This document shows, one piece after another, positions 33,744-42,485 of a DNA stretch of 64,000 nt (position 1 is its first letter; every line of letters starts with the position of its first letter). The notes under the pieces were generated by a model, which saw only the letters and a program-made list of their open reading frames with translations, did not search any database and was not told where the DNA came from. This DNA is from Planctomycetota bacterium. Its GTDB lineage: Bacteria; Planctomycetota; SZUA-567; H5-PLA8. The DNA lies in the NCBI GenBank assembly GCA_015075375.1, contig JABTUM010000001.1:987201-1051200 (forward strand), written 5' to 3'. Made by a program: the position numbers and the translations under genes.

Positions 33744-35540
33744 ATGCCCGCCACGAAGCCGTTAGCCGCCGAGGATGCCGCAGTGGACACCCAAGCGCCG
33801 ACCATGCCGGTGGGAGACAGCGCCGCGGCGCAGCGCAGCGCCGCCTTGGCGCTGCATACGATCGTATTCGTCTCCGGCGCCGCGCTGATGGGCATCGAGA
33901 TCGCGGGGTCGCGCATCCTGGCGCCGAGCTTCGGGACTTCCATCTTCGTCTGGGGCAGCCTGATCGGACTTGTGATGGGCGCCATGGCGCTGGGTTACTG
34001 GGTCGGCGGCATACTGGCCGACACGCGCCCGTCGTACACGATGCTGGCGACGATCGTGAGCCTTGCCGGCGTGTACACCTTCTTCATGATTCCCTACATG
34101 GGCCCGTGGCTGTGCGAAGGCGTCGCGCGCAATGTCACGAGCCAGATGGCCGGACCGCTCTTCGCCTGCACGCTGCTCTTTTTCGTGCCGTCCTTCATGC
34201 TCGCGATCGTGACGCCCTTCGCGGTGAAGCTCTCGACGCGCCAGTTCACCAAGGTCGGCGGCGTGGCCGGGCGGCTGTTCGCGTTGAACACGCTGGGCAG
34301 CATCGTCGGCACGCTGGCGACAACCTTCCTGCTGCTGCCGGCCATCCATTTCACCAATACGCTCCAGGCGTTGGGCGTGGCGCTGGTGGCTTTCGCGCTC
34401 TTTACCTTGATTCGCTTCAAGCAGGCGCTGAGCGGGATCACGCGCGAGGACCGGCACGGGCTGGCGCTGATGACCCTGATCCTGCTGGGGCTGGTGGAAT
34501 ATTGGGCGATCTACCCGGTCGAGCCGTGGGTTTCGCAGGGCCAGCGCCTGATGCACTACGAAGAGTCGGAGTACCACGACATCGGCGTCACCGAGTACGT
34601 GATGGACGAGGACAGCGGCCGGCTGCTCCCGCCCTACGACGTGATCCGCTACCTGAAGTTCAACGAGAACATCGAGAGTGCGATTTTTCCTTACTGGTCG
34701 AGGTACCGCAACGCGGTGGGCTACACGGACCTGCTGCATTTGCCGCTGATCTGGAACGCGCAACCTAAAAAGATGCTCGTGGTGGGCGGCGGCGGCGGCG
34801 TGGCGCCGACGCAGTACATCCAGGAATACGCCAGCATCGAGCGCGTGGACATTCTGGAACTCGACGACGCGGTGCGCCGCGTGGCGCTCGAATACTTCCA
34901 GATGCCGAAGGACTCGCCCAAGCTGAATTTCATCGTCGGCGACGCGCGCGCGAATCTCGCCCGCGCCGAAGGCCCCTACGACATCGTGATTCTCGACGCG
35001 TACAGTTCGGGCGGACAGATTCCGTTCCACCTGATGACATGGGAATTCATGCAGGAAGTAAAAGCCAAGCTGGCCCCGGGCGGCCTGCTGGTGACGAACA
35101 TCATCGCCTCCATCGAGAACGAAGCGCCGGGAGGCGAGCGGAATGCCGACCTGCTGCACGCCGAGATCAAGACGCTGCAGCATCCGAAGGAAAACCCGCT
35201 CTTCAAACAGGTGTACATCTTCCCGCGCGTCTACAATAAGGAAGGCACCCTGCGCGGGTACGAGACCGAGACGCGCAACATCATCGTCATCGCGAGCAAC
35301 GAAGAGAAGCCCAAGTCACGCGACGAGATCGTCGCCGCCGCCAAGCACCTGACCCAAGGCAAGAACCCCATCGTCAAGGTCGACGGCCGCGAATACCTCT
35401 GGCACGCCGAGCACTTTTTCGACCGGACCTTCACCGACGCGGAGCTCTCGGAGGTCGAGCCGCTCACGGACGACTTCGCTCCAGTCGAAACGATGTACCG
35501 TCCGGTGAAGCGCAACGAGATCACCCAGCGGCATTGGTAG
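33744..35540 (+). CDS. Membrane-fused spermidine/spermine-synthase-like protein
   Basis: A 598-residue protein with an N-terminal membrane domain of about six helices (about 35-235) and a C-terminal Rossmann-like SAM-binding domain of the spermidine synthase superfamily. GAGGAAA lies 3 bases before ATG 33744. The SAM/decarboxylated-SAM-binding loop MLVVGGGGGVAPTQYIQEY is followed by the acidic residue in VDILELD, and by VGDARANLARAEGPYDIVILD. The conserved YHDI...VTEYV segment precedes the domain. Such fusions are widespread in environmental bacteria and their true substrate is often not spermidine. The upstream paralogue lacks this catalytic half. A strong terminator follows at 35592-35626. 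Confidence 0.8.
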   Translation: MPATKPLAAEDAAVDTQAPTMPVGDSAAAQRSAALALHTIVFVSGAALMGIEIAGSRILAPSFGTSIFVWGSLIGLVMGAMALGYWVGGILADTRPSYTMLATIVSLAGVYTFFMIPYMGPWLCEGVARNVTSQMAGPLFACTLLFFVPSFMLAIVTPFAVKLSTRQFTKVGGVAGRLFALNTLGSIVGTLATTFLLLPAIHFTNTLQALGVALVAFALFTLIRFKQALSGITREDRHGLALMTLILLGLVEYWAIYPVEPWVSQGQRLMHYEESEYHDIGVTEYVMDEDSGRLLPPYDVIRYLKFNENIESAIFPYWSRYRNAVGYTDLLHLPLIWNAQPKKMLVVGGGGGVAPTQYIQEYASIERVDILELDDAVRRVALEYFQMPKDSPKLNFIVGDARANLARAEGPYDIVILDAYSSGGQIPFHLMTWEFMQEVKAKLAPGGLLVTNIIASIENEAPGGERNADLLHAEIKTLQHPKENPLFKQVYIFPRVYNKEGTLRGYETETRNIIVIASNEEKPKSRDEIVAAAKHLTQGKNPIVKVDGREYLWHAEHFFDRTFTDAELSEVEPLTDDFAPVETMYRPVKRNEITQRHW

Positions 35541-35591
35541 ACGCGCAGGTGCAGCACCTGAACCTGGCCCGTAGCGCCTTATTTCGCCCCT

Positions 35592-35626
35592 AAGCACCGG
35601 TGCAATCGCCCCGGTGCTTCTTTTTT
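35592..35626 (+). terminator. Rho-independent terminator after the spermidine-synthase-like genes
   Basis: A perfect 9-bp stem (AAGCACCGG / CCGGTGCTT) with a 10-base loop is followed by C and six T residues. It sits 51 bases after the stop codon and separates the upstream genes from the ECF sigma factor. Confidence 0.9.
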
Positions 35627-35687
35627 CTTCAAATTCTGGAATGCGCGGCTTCCTGTGGCGACGCTACTTCAGGAGGATCGTTCGCGC

Positions 35688-36302
35688 ATGGCGCTGACCA
35701 CCGACGCTCAACGGATTCTGAACTCAGCCGAAGGCCAGGCCGGGGCCGGGATTCCCGAACCCTTCTGGCAGATCGTCGAACGCTACCGCGGCGAACTGGT
35801 CAACCAGGCCTATGCGATCCTCAATCATGTTTCGGACGCCGAAGATGTGGTGCAGGAAACCTTCTGCGAGGCGTTCCAGCAACCCGAAAAGCTGCAGGGG
35901 CTGCGCTCGCTGGGCGCGTACCTGCGCGCGATCAATAAGCGCAACGCCCTCGATCGCCTGCGCCAGGACCGGCGCGAAGCCGACCGCGTGGAGCGCAAGG
36001 AACGGCTCGCGCGCCCGCGGCAATCGACCACCGGCGGATTCACGGCGCTGGAACTGCGCGAATCGCTGACCCAGGCCATCGAGAGCCTTCCCGAAGCGCA
36101 TCGCGCCGTGATGGTGCTGCGCTATTGGGAAGGCCTCTCCTACGAAGAGATCGCGGCGCGGCTGAAGCTTCCGACGACGAGCGTCTGGCGCGTAGCCAGC
36201 GAAGCGTCGGAGCGGCTGTTCGGCACGCTGAAGCCGCAAATCGAGAACGGTTCCGCGCCCGCCGATCGCCCCACCGGCGAAGCGCCCACCTTGAATCCCT
36301 AG
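35688..36302 (+). CDS. ECF-type RNA polymerase sigma factor
   Basis: A 204-residue ECF sigma factor. ATG 35688 follows AGGAGG (35671-35676) by 11 bases; an in-frame GTG at 35655 lacks a site. Region 2 is ELVNQAYAILNHVSDAEDVVQETFCEAFQQ, the linker is unusually long and basic, and region 4 is ESLPEAHRAVMVLRYWEGLSYEEIAARLKLPTTSVWRVASEASERL. The C-terminal 20 residues are Pro-rich. The next gene, 17 bases downstream, encodes a zinc-finger anti-sigma protein fused to a terpenoid-cyclase-like toroid, its probable antagonist. Sigma/anti-sigma pairs of this kind are frequent in Planctomycetota. Confidence 0.9.
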   Translation: MALTTDAQRILNSAEGQAGAGIPEPFWQIVERYRGELVNQAYAILNHVSDAEDVVQETFCEAFQQPEKLQGLRSLGAYLRAINKRNALDRLRQDRREADRVERKERLARPRQSTTGGFTALELRESLTQAIESLPEAHRAVMVLRYWEGLSYEEIAARLKLPTTSVWRVASEASERLFGTLKPQIENGSAPADRPTGEAPTLNP

Positions 36303-36319
36303 AAACGAAGAGGTGCCTC

Positions 36320-38116
36320 ATGCCGGTCATGCTCGAATGCCGCAGCGTCGCCGATCTGATTCCTCCCTACCTCGAAGGCGCGCTCTCGCGCGACGAAATT
36401 TCCGGCGTGCAGGGGCACCTGCGCGAGTGCGAACACTGCCGCCAGCGCGTGCAGCGCTTCCAGCAGGTCCAGCACCTCGCCCAGAGCGTGATCGGTCCGA
36501 GCGTCTTGAGCCCCGACTTCCATATCACCACCGGCAAGCGCATCGAAGCGGTGACGGCCTCGGCGAACCCCATTGCGATCGAGTTCGACGATCTTGAGCC
36601 GGCGCCGCAGGGCTTCATGACGACCGTATCGCGCGGGCTGAGCGTCGCGCCGTGGTGGGCGATCAGCGGCGCGTTTCACGCGCTGCTGCTCCTGCTGCTG
36701 ACGCTGATTGGGATGGCCGTGTACAAAACGCAGGATCAGACGGTGATCGTGACCGACTTGGCCAGGCAGAACGAGCCCGAGGACCGGATCGAGCCCGTCA
36801 AACGCGACATCTTCAAGAAGCCCGTCACCATGGACGCCACGATGGAAGTGACCGAACAGGTGCTGGTGCAGCACGAAGAAGTCGAGATCGCCGACCACGT
36901 CGAAACCGACCAGCAGATGGACATGAACACGGCACAGGGCGAAGAGAACGCCATCGCCGACGTGCCGTTGGGCGGCTCGGGCGCGTTCGCCGGACTGGGG
37001 CTGGGCGGCGGCGGAGGCGGCGCGTTCGGGCACCGTGTGGGCGGCGGACGCCGTCGCGCGGCGCTGAAGAACGGCGGCAGCCTCAAGACCGAATCGGCCG
37101 TCGACGCGGGCTTGGCGTACCTCGCCCGCGTACAGGAAGCCGACGGGCACTGGGACGTTAAGAAACACGAGGCGACCGATGCCAAGCACGGCGGCTTTGA
37201 AGAGGCCGACGTCGCCGTCACCGGACTGGCCCTGCTGGCCTTCCTCGGGGCGGGACATACCGAGAAGGTGGGCAAGTACAAGGACAACGTCAAGCGCGCG
37301 GTGGATTGGCTGGTGAGCATCCAGAAGGAGAACGGCGCGCTGGGCCCCACTGGGTACGCGCACGCCATCGCCGGTATGGCCCTGAGCGAAGCGGCGGGCA
37401 TGGGGCGCATCGAACGGACCAAGGAGGCCGCGCAGAAAGCCGTGGACCTGGACAACGGCAAAGGCACCAAGTTCGCGGACGTATCCGAGCGCGGGGGCTG
37501 GGGCTATGGCTACACCCAGATGGGCGATGTGCGCGGCGACCTCAGCAACAGCGGCTGGCACATCATGTTCCTCAAGAGCGCCAAAGTGGCCGGCCTCAAG
37601 GTGGACCAAGCCTGCCTGGACGGCGTGCACCGCTATCTCGATGCCGTTGAACGCGGGAAGAAGGAAGGCGATCCGTACAGCGGGCATCTGTATGTTTATT
37701 CTAACGGCATGGGCGACGAGGGCATCAGCCCGCGGCGCACGGCCATGGGCTGCCTGGGCCGGCTCTTCTTCGGCTCCAAGCCCGAAGATTTGGAGAATGG
37801 GATTCAGTACATCATGGATACCAATAAGCCTGGTTACGGTTTGCCCAAACGCGAAAAGTGGAACAATCACGTCGAGATGTACTACGTCTACTACGGTACC
37901 TTGGTGATCTTCCAGGCTGGCGGCGAGCGCTGGAAACTGTGGAACGAGGCACTCCAGGAAGCGCTGCTGCCGCACCAGGTCAAGGACGGCGGTCCCAAGG
38001 ATGGAAGCTGGGATCCGAACGCCGGCTACGCGAAGCTGTGGGGCCGCGTCGGCGAGACGGCCTTCTCGGTGCTGTGCCTGGAAGTCTTCTACCGCTACCT
38101 GCCGATGTACCGCTGA
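36320..38116 (+). CDS. Anti-sigma zinc-finger protein fused to a terpenoid-cyclase-like alpha/alpha toroid
   Basis: A 598-residue membrane protein starting at ATG 36320 (GAAGAGG 6 bases upstream). Residues 1-50 form a zinc-binding anti-sigma domain with His33-x3-Cys37-x2-Cys40 (HLRECEHC). Residues about 112-134 are a membrane helix (WWAISGAFHALLLLLLTLIG). An acidic periplasmic linker and a Gly-rich hinge (GLGLGGGGGGAFG) lead to an alpha-helical toroid (about 230-598) with repeats such as AGLAYLARVQEADGHW and DGSWDPNAGYAKLWGRVGETAFSVLCLEVF, resembling squalene-hopene cyclase/prenyltransferase repeats. I see no DxDD catalytic motif, so the toroid probably binds rather than cyclises. It is likely to hold the upstream sigma factor until its periplasmic domain detects a signal. 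Confidence 0.78.
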   Translation: MPVMLECRSVADLIPPYLEGALSRDEISGVQGHLRECEHCRQRVQRFQQVQHLAQSVIGPSVLSPDFHITTGKRIEAVTASANPIAIEFDDLEPAPQGFMTTVSRGLSVAPWWAISGAFHALLLLLLTLIGMAVYKTQDQTVIVTDLARQNEPEDRIEPVKRDIFKKPVTMDATMEVTEQVLVQHEEVEIADHVETDQQMDMNTAQGEENAIADVPLGGSGAFAGLGLGGGGGGAFGHRVGGGRRRAALKNGGSLKTESAVDAGLAYLARVQEADGHWDVKKHEATDAKHGGFEEADVAVTGLALLAFLGAGHTEKVGKYKDNVKRAVDWLVSIQKENGALGPTGYAHAIAGMALSEAAGMGRIERTKEAAQKAVDLDNGKGTKFADVSERGGWGYGYTQMGDVRGDLSNSGWHIMFLKSAKVAGLKVDQACLDGVHRYLDAVERGKKEGDPYSGHLYVYSNGMGDEGISPRRTAMGCLGRLFFGSKPEDLENGIQYIMDTNKPGYGLPKREKWNNHVEMYYVYYGTLVIFQAGGERWKLWNEALQEALLPHQVKDGGPKDGSWDPNAGYAKLWGRVGETAFSVLCLEVFYRYLPMYR

Positions 38117-38154
38117 GCCGGGCTCCGGCCGCGATCCCTCGCCGGCCGGCGCGT

Positions 38155-38187
38155 GACGGCGCGAGTTCCAAGCGAACTCGCGCCGTC
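38155..38187 (+). terminator. Hairpin terminator after the sigma/anti-sigma operon
   Basis: A perfect 14-bp inverted repeat (GACGGCGCGAGTTC / GAACTCGCGCCGTC) with a 5-base loop lies 38 bases after the stop codon. The run after the stem is TTCGTCT rather than a pure T tract, so termination may be partial. Confidence 0.65.
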
Positions 38188-38194
38188 TTCGTCT

Positions 38195-38281
38195 AGGCTC
38201 TGTCCCGAAACGCTTCGAAGACGCATGCGCTGCGCAGGTCCCCGCAAGCAGACGCCGAAGACGCGTTTCGGGACAGAGCCT
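38195..38281. repeat. MITE-like element with 19-bp perfect terminal inverted repeats
   Basis: The ends are AGGCTCTGTCCCGAAACGC and its exact complement GCGTTTCGGGACAGAGCCT, 49 bases apart (38195-38213 and 38263-38281). The ends resemble IS5/IS4-type terminal repeats. There is no open frame inside. No clear target-site duplication is seen. It lies between the terminator and the Gfo/Idh/MocA gene. Confidence 0.55.
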
Positions 38282-38347
38282 TTCGCACTTGTCCTCCCTG
38301 CGTCTCGCGGCAGCATAAACCTTTCCATACACAGCGAGGAAGATGGC

Positions 38348-39502
38348 ATGACCCGGCGCGGCGAAGTGCGCGTGGCGATGATCGGCACGCGATTCATGGG
38401 TAAGGCGCATTCGAACGCCTGGACGCAGGTGGCGCATTTCCACGGCCGGCCGCTCAAGCCGGTCTTGCAGGTGCTCTGCGGGCGGGACCGCGCGCACGCC
38501 GAGACGCTGGCCGAGCGCTGGGGCTGGCAGCACGTCGAGACCGACTGGCGCCGCGTCCTGGAACGCGACGACGTGGATGTGGTGGACATCTGCACCCCGA
38601 ACAACCTCCACGCCGAACCGGCCATCGCGGCGCTGAAGGCCGGCAAGCACGTGCTCTGCGAAAAACCGCTGGCCCGCAACGTCAAGGAGTGCCTGCCGAT
38701 GGTGCGCGCGGCAGCGGCGGCGAAAGGGCAGCTCAATTTCGTCTGCTTCAATTACCGCCGAGTCCCGGCGCTGGCGCTGGCGCGCAAGCTGGTGCTCGAA
38801 GAACGGCTGGGGCGCATCTACCACGTCCGCTGCGTCTACCTCAACAGCGGCGCGATGAATCCCGATGCTCCGCTGCGCTGGCGTATGCAGGCCGATTTGG
38901 CCGGTAGCGGGCCCAACGGGGATCTAAACGCGCACATCGTCGACGCCGCGCGCTTCGTCAGCGGTCTTGAGATCGCCGAAGTCGCCGCCGCGGCGGAGAC
39001 GTTCATCAAGGAACGCCCGATCGCCGGACAGCCCGGCCGCAAAGGCAAGGTCACGGTCGAAGACGCGATCCTGATGCTGGCGCGCTTTTCCAACGGCGCG
39101 CTGGGCAGCTTCGAGGCCTCGCGCTTCGGGCGCGGCTGGCGCAACAAGAATGCCATCGAGATCAACGGCGAGAAGGGCGCGCTGCGCTTCGAGTTCGAGG
39201 ACATGAACCGGCTGAAGTATTTCGACGCCACCGCGCCGAACCGCCTGCAGGGCTGGACCGATATCTTGGTCACCGAACCGGATCATCCGTACGCGGGCGC
39301 CTATTGGCCGCCCGGACACGTGATCGGGTACGAGCATACGTTCATCAATATCTGTGCGGATGTGCTGGAGGCGCTGGGGCAAGGACCGCGCGCGATCGCC
39401 GCGTTGCAGCCGAACTTCGCCGACGCCTGCCAGGTGCAGCGCGTGCTCGACGCGGCGCTCAAGGCCGCGCGCTCTCGCCGCTGGGAACGGACGGGCTGCT
39501 GA
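38348..39502 (+). CDS. Gfo/Idh/MocA family oxidoreductase
   Basis: A 384-residue NAD(P)-dependent oxidoreductase, start ATG 38348 after GAGGA. The N-terminal Rossmann domain has the dinucleotide-binding segment VAMIGTRFMGKAHSNAW and VDICTPNNLHAEPAIAALKAGKHVLCEKPLA, in which the Lys of EKP is the family's catalytic/cofactor residue. The C-terminal alpha/beta domain contains DLNAHIVDAARFVSG, whose Asp/His are the usual substrate residues. These enzymes oxidise or reduce sugars, inositols and related alcohols; the substrate here is unknown. The first glycine of the GxGxxG loop is replaced (GTRFMG), which is common in one subfamily. It converges with an SGNH hydrolase 4 bases away. Confidence 0.9.
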   Translation: MTRRGEVRVAMIGTRFMGKAHSNAWTQVAHFHGRPLKPVLQVLCGRDRAHAETLAERWGWQHVETDWRRVLERDDVDVVDICTPNNLHAEPAIAALKAGKHVLCEKPLARNVKECLPMVRAAAAAKGQLNFVCFNYRRVPALALARKLVLEERLGRIYHVRCVYLNSGAMNPDAPLRWRMQADLAGSGPNGDLNAHIVDAARFVSGLEIAEVAAAAETFIKERPIAGQPGRKGKVTVEDAILMLARFSNGALGSFEASRFGRGWRNKNAIEINGEKGALRFEFEDMNRLKYFDATAPNRLQGWTDILVTEPDHPYAGAYWPPGHVIGYEHTFINICADVLEALGQGPRAIAALQPNFADACQVQRVLDAALKAARSRRWERTGC

Positions 39503-39506
39503 GCGC

Positions 39507-40610
39507 TCAAGCCTGCGCCAGGTTGCCGATCACTGGCTCCAGCCCGTTGGCGATCTGCCAGAAGCCCAAGTCAGTGGGATGCACAAGGTCCACCGTGCCT
39601 TCGGCGCCGCTGGGTCCGAGCAGGTTGGAACCGTCCAGGAAGTGTATCTGCTTATCGCCCCGCGCCGCGCATTGGCGCACCACGTCCGCCTGGTATTCGC
39701 GCGTGGCCTGCCGGTTGGCGCGCGCCTGGGCGTCGTAGACTTCGCGCCCATTGGCAAACCGAGAGATGACCAGAATCGGCAGCGAGGGTGCGTGCGCGCG
39801 CAGGATGCCAATGAACGGCTCCAGCGTCGCCTTGAGTCCTTCGAGATTCGAGTTCGCTTCGTAGTCGAGCACGTACAGCCGGGGCCGCTCGATCTGCGTG
39901 ATCAGGCGCGCCAGTTCGGGCTCGCCGCGCCCGTTCCCGCTGAAGCCGAGGTTCACGAACTCGAGGTTCAGCCGCCGGCTGAGGATGTTCGTCCAAGCCA
40001 TGCCAGGCCGGCACGCGCAGCCGCCTTGCGTGATCGAGGTACCGTAAACGACCACCTTGCCCTCCCGCGCCCATGCCGGGGGCGGAGCGAGCGTCGCGTC
40101 CGGATCGAGGCCCACGCGCAGTTCTTCCACGCCTTGGTACAGCGGGAAGTACAGCGTGAACGCGCGCTCCTGGCGGTCGGGCAGCGCGAGCAGTTCCAGC
40201 TCGTAGCGATCCTCGCGGATCGGGTACTTCGTGGTGTTTCCGTACACCGGTCCGGAAGGCGAATCGAAGTAGGCGTCGAATCCGCATTGTCCGGTGGCGG
40301 GCATGTGCACCATCCCGGCCGGTGCACGGAGTTTCACGCGCACCGCCACGCGGCGGCTGTCGGTGCGGAAGCGCACCTGCCCGCCGGCGGTGCACCACGC
40401 CAAGTTGTCCACCGGCTCGCGAATCGGTTCCGGCGGCTTGACCGGGAGGCGGCGGTAGATGCGGTCTTGGCCGAACCAGGGGAATCCGGTTAATTCGAAC
40501 GGCGCTTCGTGCGGGACGTGCCACGCCAGTTCCGCGGCGGCTTGCGGTCCGGCGGCCATCGCCTTGTCGTGCTTTTCGACTTCGATGCGCTTGGGTTCCG
40601 GAGCGGACAT
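39507..40610 (-). CDS. SGNH/GDSL hydrolase with N-terminal jelly-roll domain
   Basis: A 367-residue cytoplasmic-looking esterase/deacetylase-like hydrolase, start ATG 40610. The N-terminal about 165 residues form a beta-sandwich of the type that precedes SGNH domains in planctomycete-like enzymes (FELTGFPWFGQDRIYRRLPV, FRTDSRRVAVRVKL). The SGNH domain then shows GTSITQGG (nucleophile Ser), NLGFSGNGRGEPE (block II/III Gly and Asn) and DLVHPTDLGFW (catalytic Asp/His). Substrates are probably acetylated carbohydrates, by analogy only. It is followed (upstream on the map) by an MFS transporter 26 bases away on the same strand, perhaps for uptake of the same kind of compound. Confidence 0.85.
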   Translation of the reverse strand: MSAPEPKRIEVEKHDKAMAAGPQAAAELAWHVPHEAPFELTGFPWFGQDRIYRRLPVKPPEPIREPVDNLAWCTAGGQVRFRTDSRRVAVRVKLRAPAGMVHMPATGQCGFDAYFDSPSGPVYGNTTKYPIREDRYELELLALPDRQERAFTLYFPLYQGVEELRVGLDPDATLAPPPAWAREGKVVVYGTSITQGGCACRPGMAWTNILSRRLNLEFVNLGFSGNGRGEPELARLITQIERPRLYVLDYEANSNLEGLKATLEPFIGILRAHAPSLPILVISRFANGREVYDAQARANRQATREYQADVVRQCAARGDKQIHFLDGSNLLGPSGAEGTVDLVHPTDLGFWQIANGLEPVIGNLAQA

Positions 40611-40636
40611 GGCGTGCCCTTTCGGTTGGCGGCGGT

Positions 40637-42286
40637 CTATTCGGCTTCGCGCTTGCCCGGATTGCGCAGCGGCATGGCGGCCGGCGCGCAAGCGCTCCCG
40701 GCCTCCGCGCGCGCCGGTTCCGCGAACGGACCCGCTTCGCCCGCGCGCGATCCCACGGCCACGAAGCGTACCATGTTCATCGCCGCGCGCAGGGGATTCG
40801 TCTGCGCGAACATGCGGATCAGGTGCCCCGGCGGCGTCTCCGTTTCGGCCGCCGGCAGGCCCAGCGCCACGCCGGCCGCCGCGAAACGCAGCACCATCAC
40901 CAGCGCGAAGAGACTCAAGAATACCGGCGGGCTGTCGAGGCCCGGGGCGCCCGTCCAGTCCATCAGCCACGGGCGCAGGTAATCGTCGGTCAGCCAGTAG
41001 GCCAGGAAGCCGGGCAGTCCCAGGAGCGTCGTGAACGCCGCGATACCCACCGATCGGCCGCGCCCTTTCTGGGTCGTGTAGGCGATCACCATCGGCCACA
41101 TGAACAGGAAAACGCCGCAGAAGCCGAGGCTGCCTTGCACGAAGCCCAGCGTGACGAGCCCGAAATCACCGGGTCCGGTGAAGAAGTAGTAGACCGGGCA
41201 CAACGCGTGGACCAGCAGACAGACGATCAGCGGGCCGCGATGTCCGTGGTGGTCGGCCATGCGGCCCCAGAGCAGGCTGAAGATCGCATAGGTGATCAAC
41301 GCCAGCAGTTCACAGATCGAGAAATCGAAGATGCCCATCTCCACATGCAAGCGCGCGAAGCGGAAGACGGCTGCGCCCATCACGCAGTTGGAGAGGTTCC
41401 ACAGCGCGTAGACGCCGATGAGCAGGCGCAGGTTGGGCGACCGCAGGCTCGCCACCAGATCCCTGAACATGTTGCTGTTGCTCGGCGCGCGCACCGGAGC
41501 GCGGTGGACCACGCCCAGGAACAGCAGCGCATCGGCCACGCCCACCACCACCGCGAACGCGAAGACGATGAAGTAGCCTTGCGGATGATGGTGCGAATCG
41601 AGAAACCAGCCGAAGCCGAAGCGCGAAAGCGCGCTGGCCGCCGAAGTGCCCACCTGCCGCAGACCCCAATACCGCCCGGCCCACTCCGGCGGGATCAGGT
41701 CGCCCATCCAGGACATCCAGGCGTTCGCGCCCATGCTGTGCGTGATGACAAACAGAAGCACCAGCGCCGCCAGGGGCCATTGAAGCTCGGCGCCCTTCCA
41801 GTCCGGCCAAAGCAGCGGAATCGCGCCGATCACCAGCCAGACCAGCCGGCTGGCGCCGATGCCCCATAAAAAGAGTCCGCGCCGAAAAGCGAAGCGTTCC
41901 TGAATCCACGCGCCCGTCAGCGCGCCGATTCCCGCCAGGCAACTCAGCCCCATGAAAAAGCCGAGCTTGTCCAGCAGGCCCAAATCTTCGAGCAGGAAGT
42001 TAAAGACCGTGCCCTGTACGGCCACAAAGAAGATCGAGCCCAACATGCTCGCCACGCCGGAGAACCACATACTTCGCAGTAATGACCGTTCGGTGATGAC
42101 CGCATGGAACCCTTGAGAGGTTGAAGTAGGAACAGGCAAGCGCTGAGTGCCCTGCGATTCACTGGGAGCGTCGGAGCACTCGTGCAAACCAGCCGGTACG
42201 GAAACGGGCGTTGCGGAACCGGAGGCTTGTTCCACGCCCTCAGGTTTGTTGCAACCTGTGTTTAATTCATGCTTTAGGTTAGACAT
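40637..42286 (-). CDS. MFS transporter
   Basis: A 549-residue major facilitator superfamily protein with about twelve membrane helices. The N-terminal about 60 residues are polar and variable. Conserved features include RRGLFLWGIGASRLVWLVIG after helix 3, WMGDLIPPEWAGRYWGLRQVG in the cytoplasmic loop, and a second-half loop WGRMADHHGHRG, a DRxGRR-like motif. The C-terminal 40 residues are polar. The substrate is unknown; linkage to the SGNH hydrolase suggests a sugar or acylated sugar. A sigma-70-like promoter is proposed at 42360-42389, and the HlyD-like gene diverges from it. Confidence 0.85.
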   Translation of the reverse strand: MSNLKHELNTGCNKPEGVEQASGSATPVSVPAGLHECSDAPSESQGTQRLPVPTSTSQGFHAVITERSLLRSMWFSGVASMLGSIFFVAVQGTVFNFLLEDLGLLDKLGFFMGLSCLAGIGALTGAWIQERFAFRRGLFLWGIGASRLVWLVIGAIPLLWPDWKGAELQWPLAALVLLFVITHSMGANAWMSWMGDLIPPEWAGRYWGLRQVGTSAASALSRFGFGWFLDSHHHPQGYFIVFAFAVVVGVADALLFLGVVHRAPVRAPSNSNMFRDLVASLRSPNLRLLIGVYALWNLSNCVMGAAVFRFARLHVEMGIFDFSICELLALITYAIFSLLWGRMADHHGHRGPLIVCLLVHALCPVYYFFTGPGDFGLVTLGFVQGSLGFCGVFLFMWPMVIAYTTQKGRGRSVGIAAFTTLLGLPGFLAYWLTDDYLRPWLMDWTGAPGLDSPPVFLSLFALVMVLRFAAAGVALGLPAAETETPPGHLIRMFAQTNPLRAAMNMVRFVAVGSRAGEAGPFAEPARAEAGSACAPAAMPLRNPGKREAE

Positions 42287-42359
42287 GAAATGATCCGAGG
42301 AAAACCGACCGCGTACCTTTTCCGACGAAACCCTTGAATTTATGACCGGTGAGTTCCAT

Positions 42360-42389
42360 AATAGAGTACTACTTGATTGGGGAAGTCAA
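42360..42389 (-). promoter_or_regulatory. Candidate promoter of the MFS/SGNH operon
   Basis: On the minus strand TTGACT (42389-42384) is separated by 18 bases from TCTATT (42365-42360), about 70 bases upstream of the MFS start. The surrounding intergenic stretch is AT-rich. Confidence 0.4.
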
Positions 42390-42485
42390 GGTTTGAGCGC
42401 TTGGATATAGTTGAAATACCCAGCGCAGCCTTGAACTTGCACGTCGCAAGTAACCTCAAATCGGTAAACTTTAGGGTCATGATCG

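Noticed and set aside
36299..38824. 841-codon open frame antisense to the anti-sigma/toroid gene and part of the oxidoreductase gene
   Set aside because: Antisense GC-rich frame without domains or start signals; it crosses the end of one real gene and the start of another.
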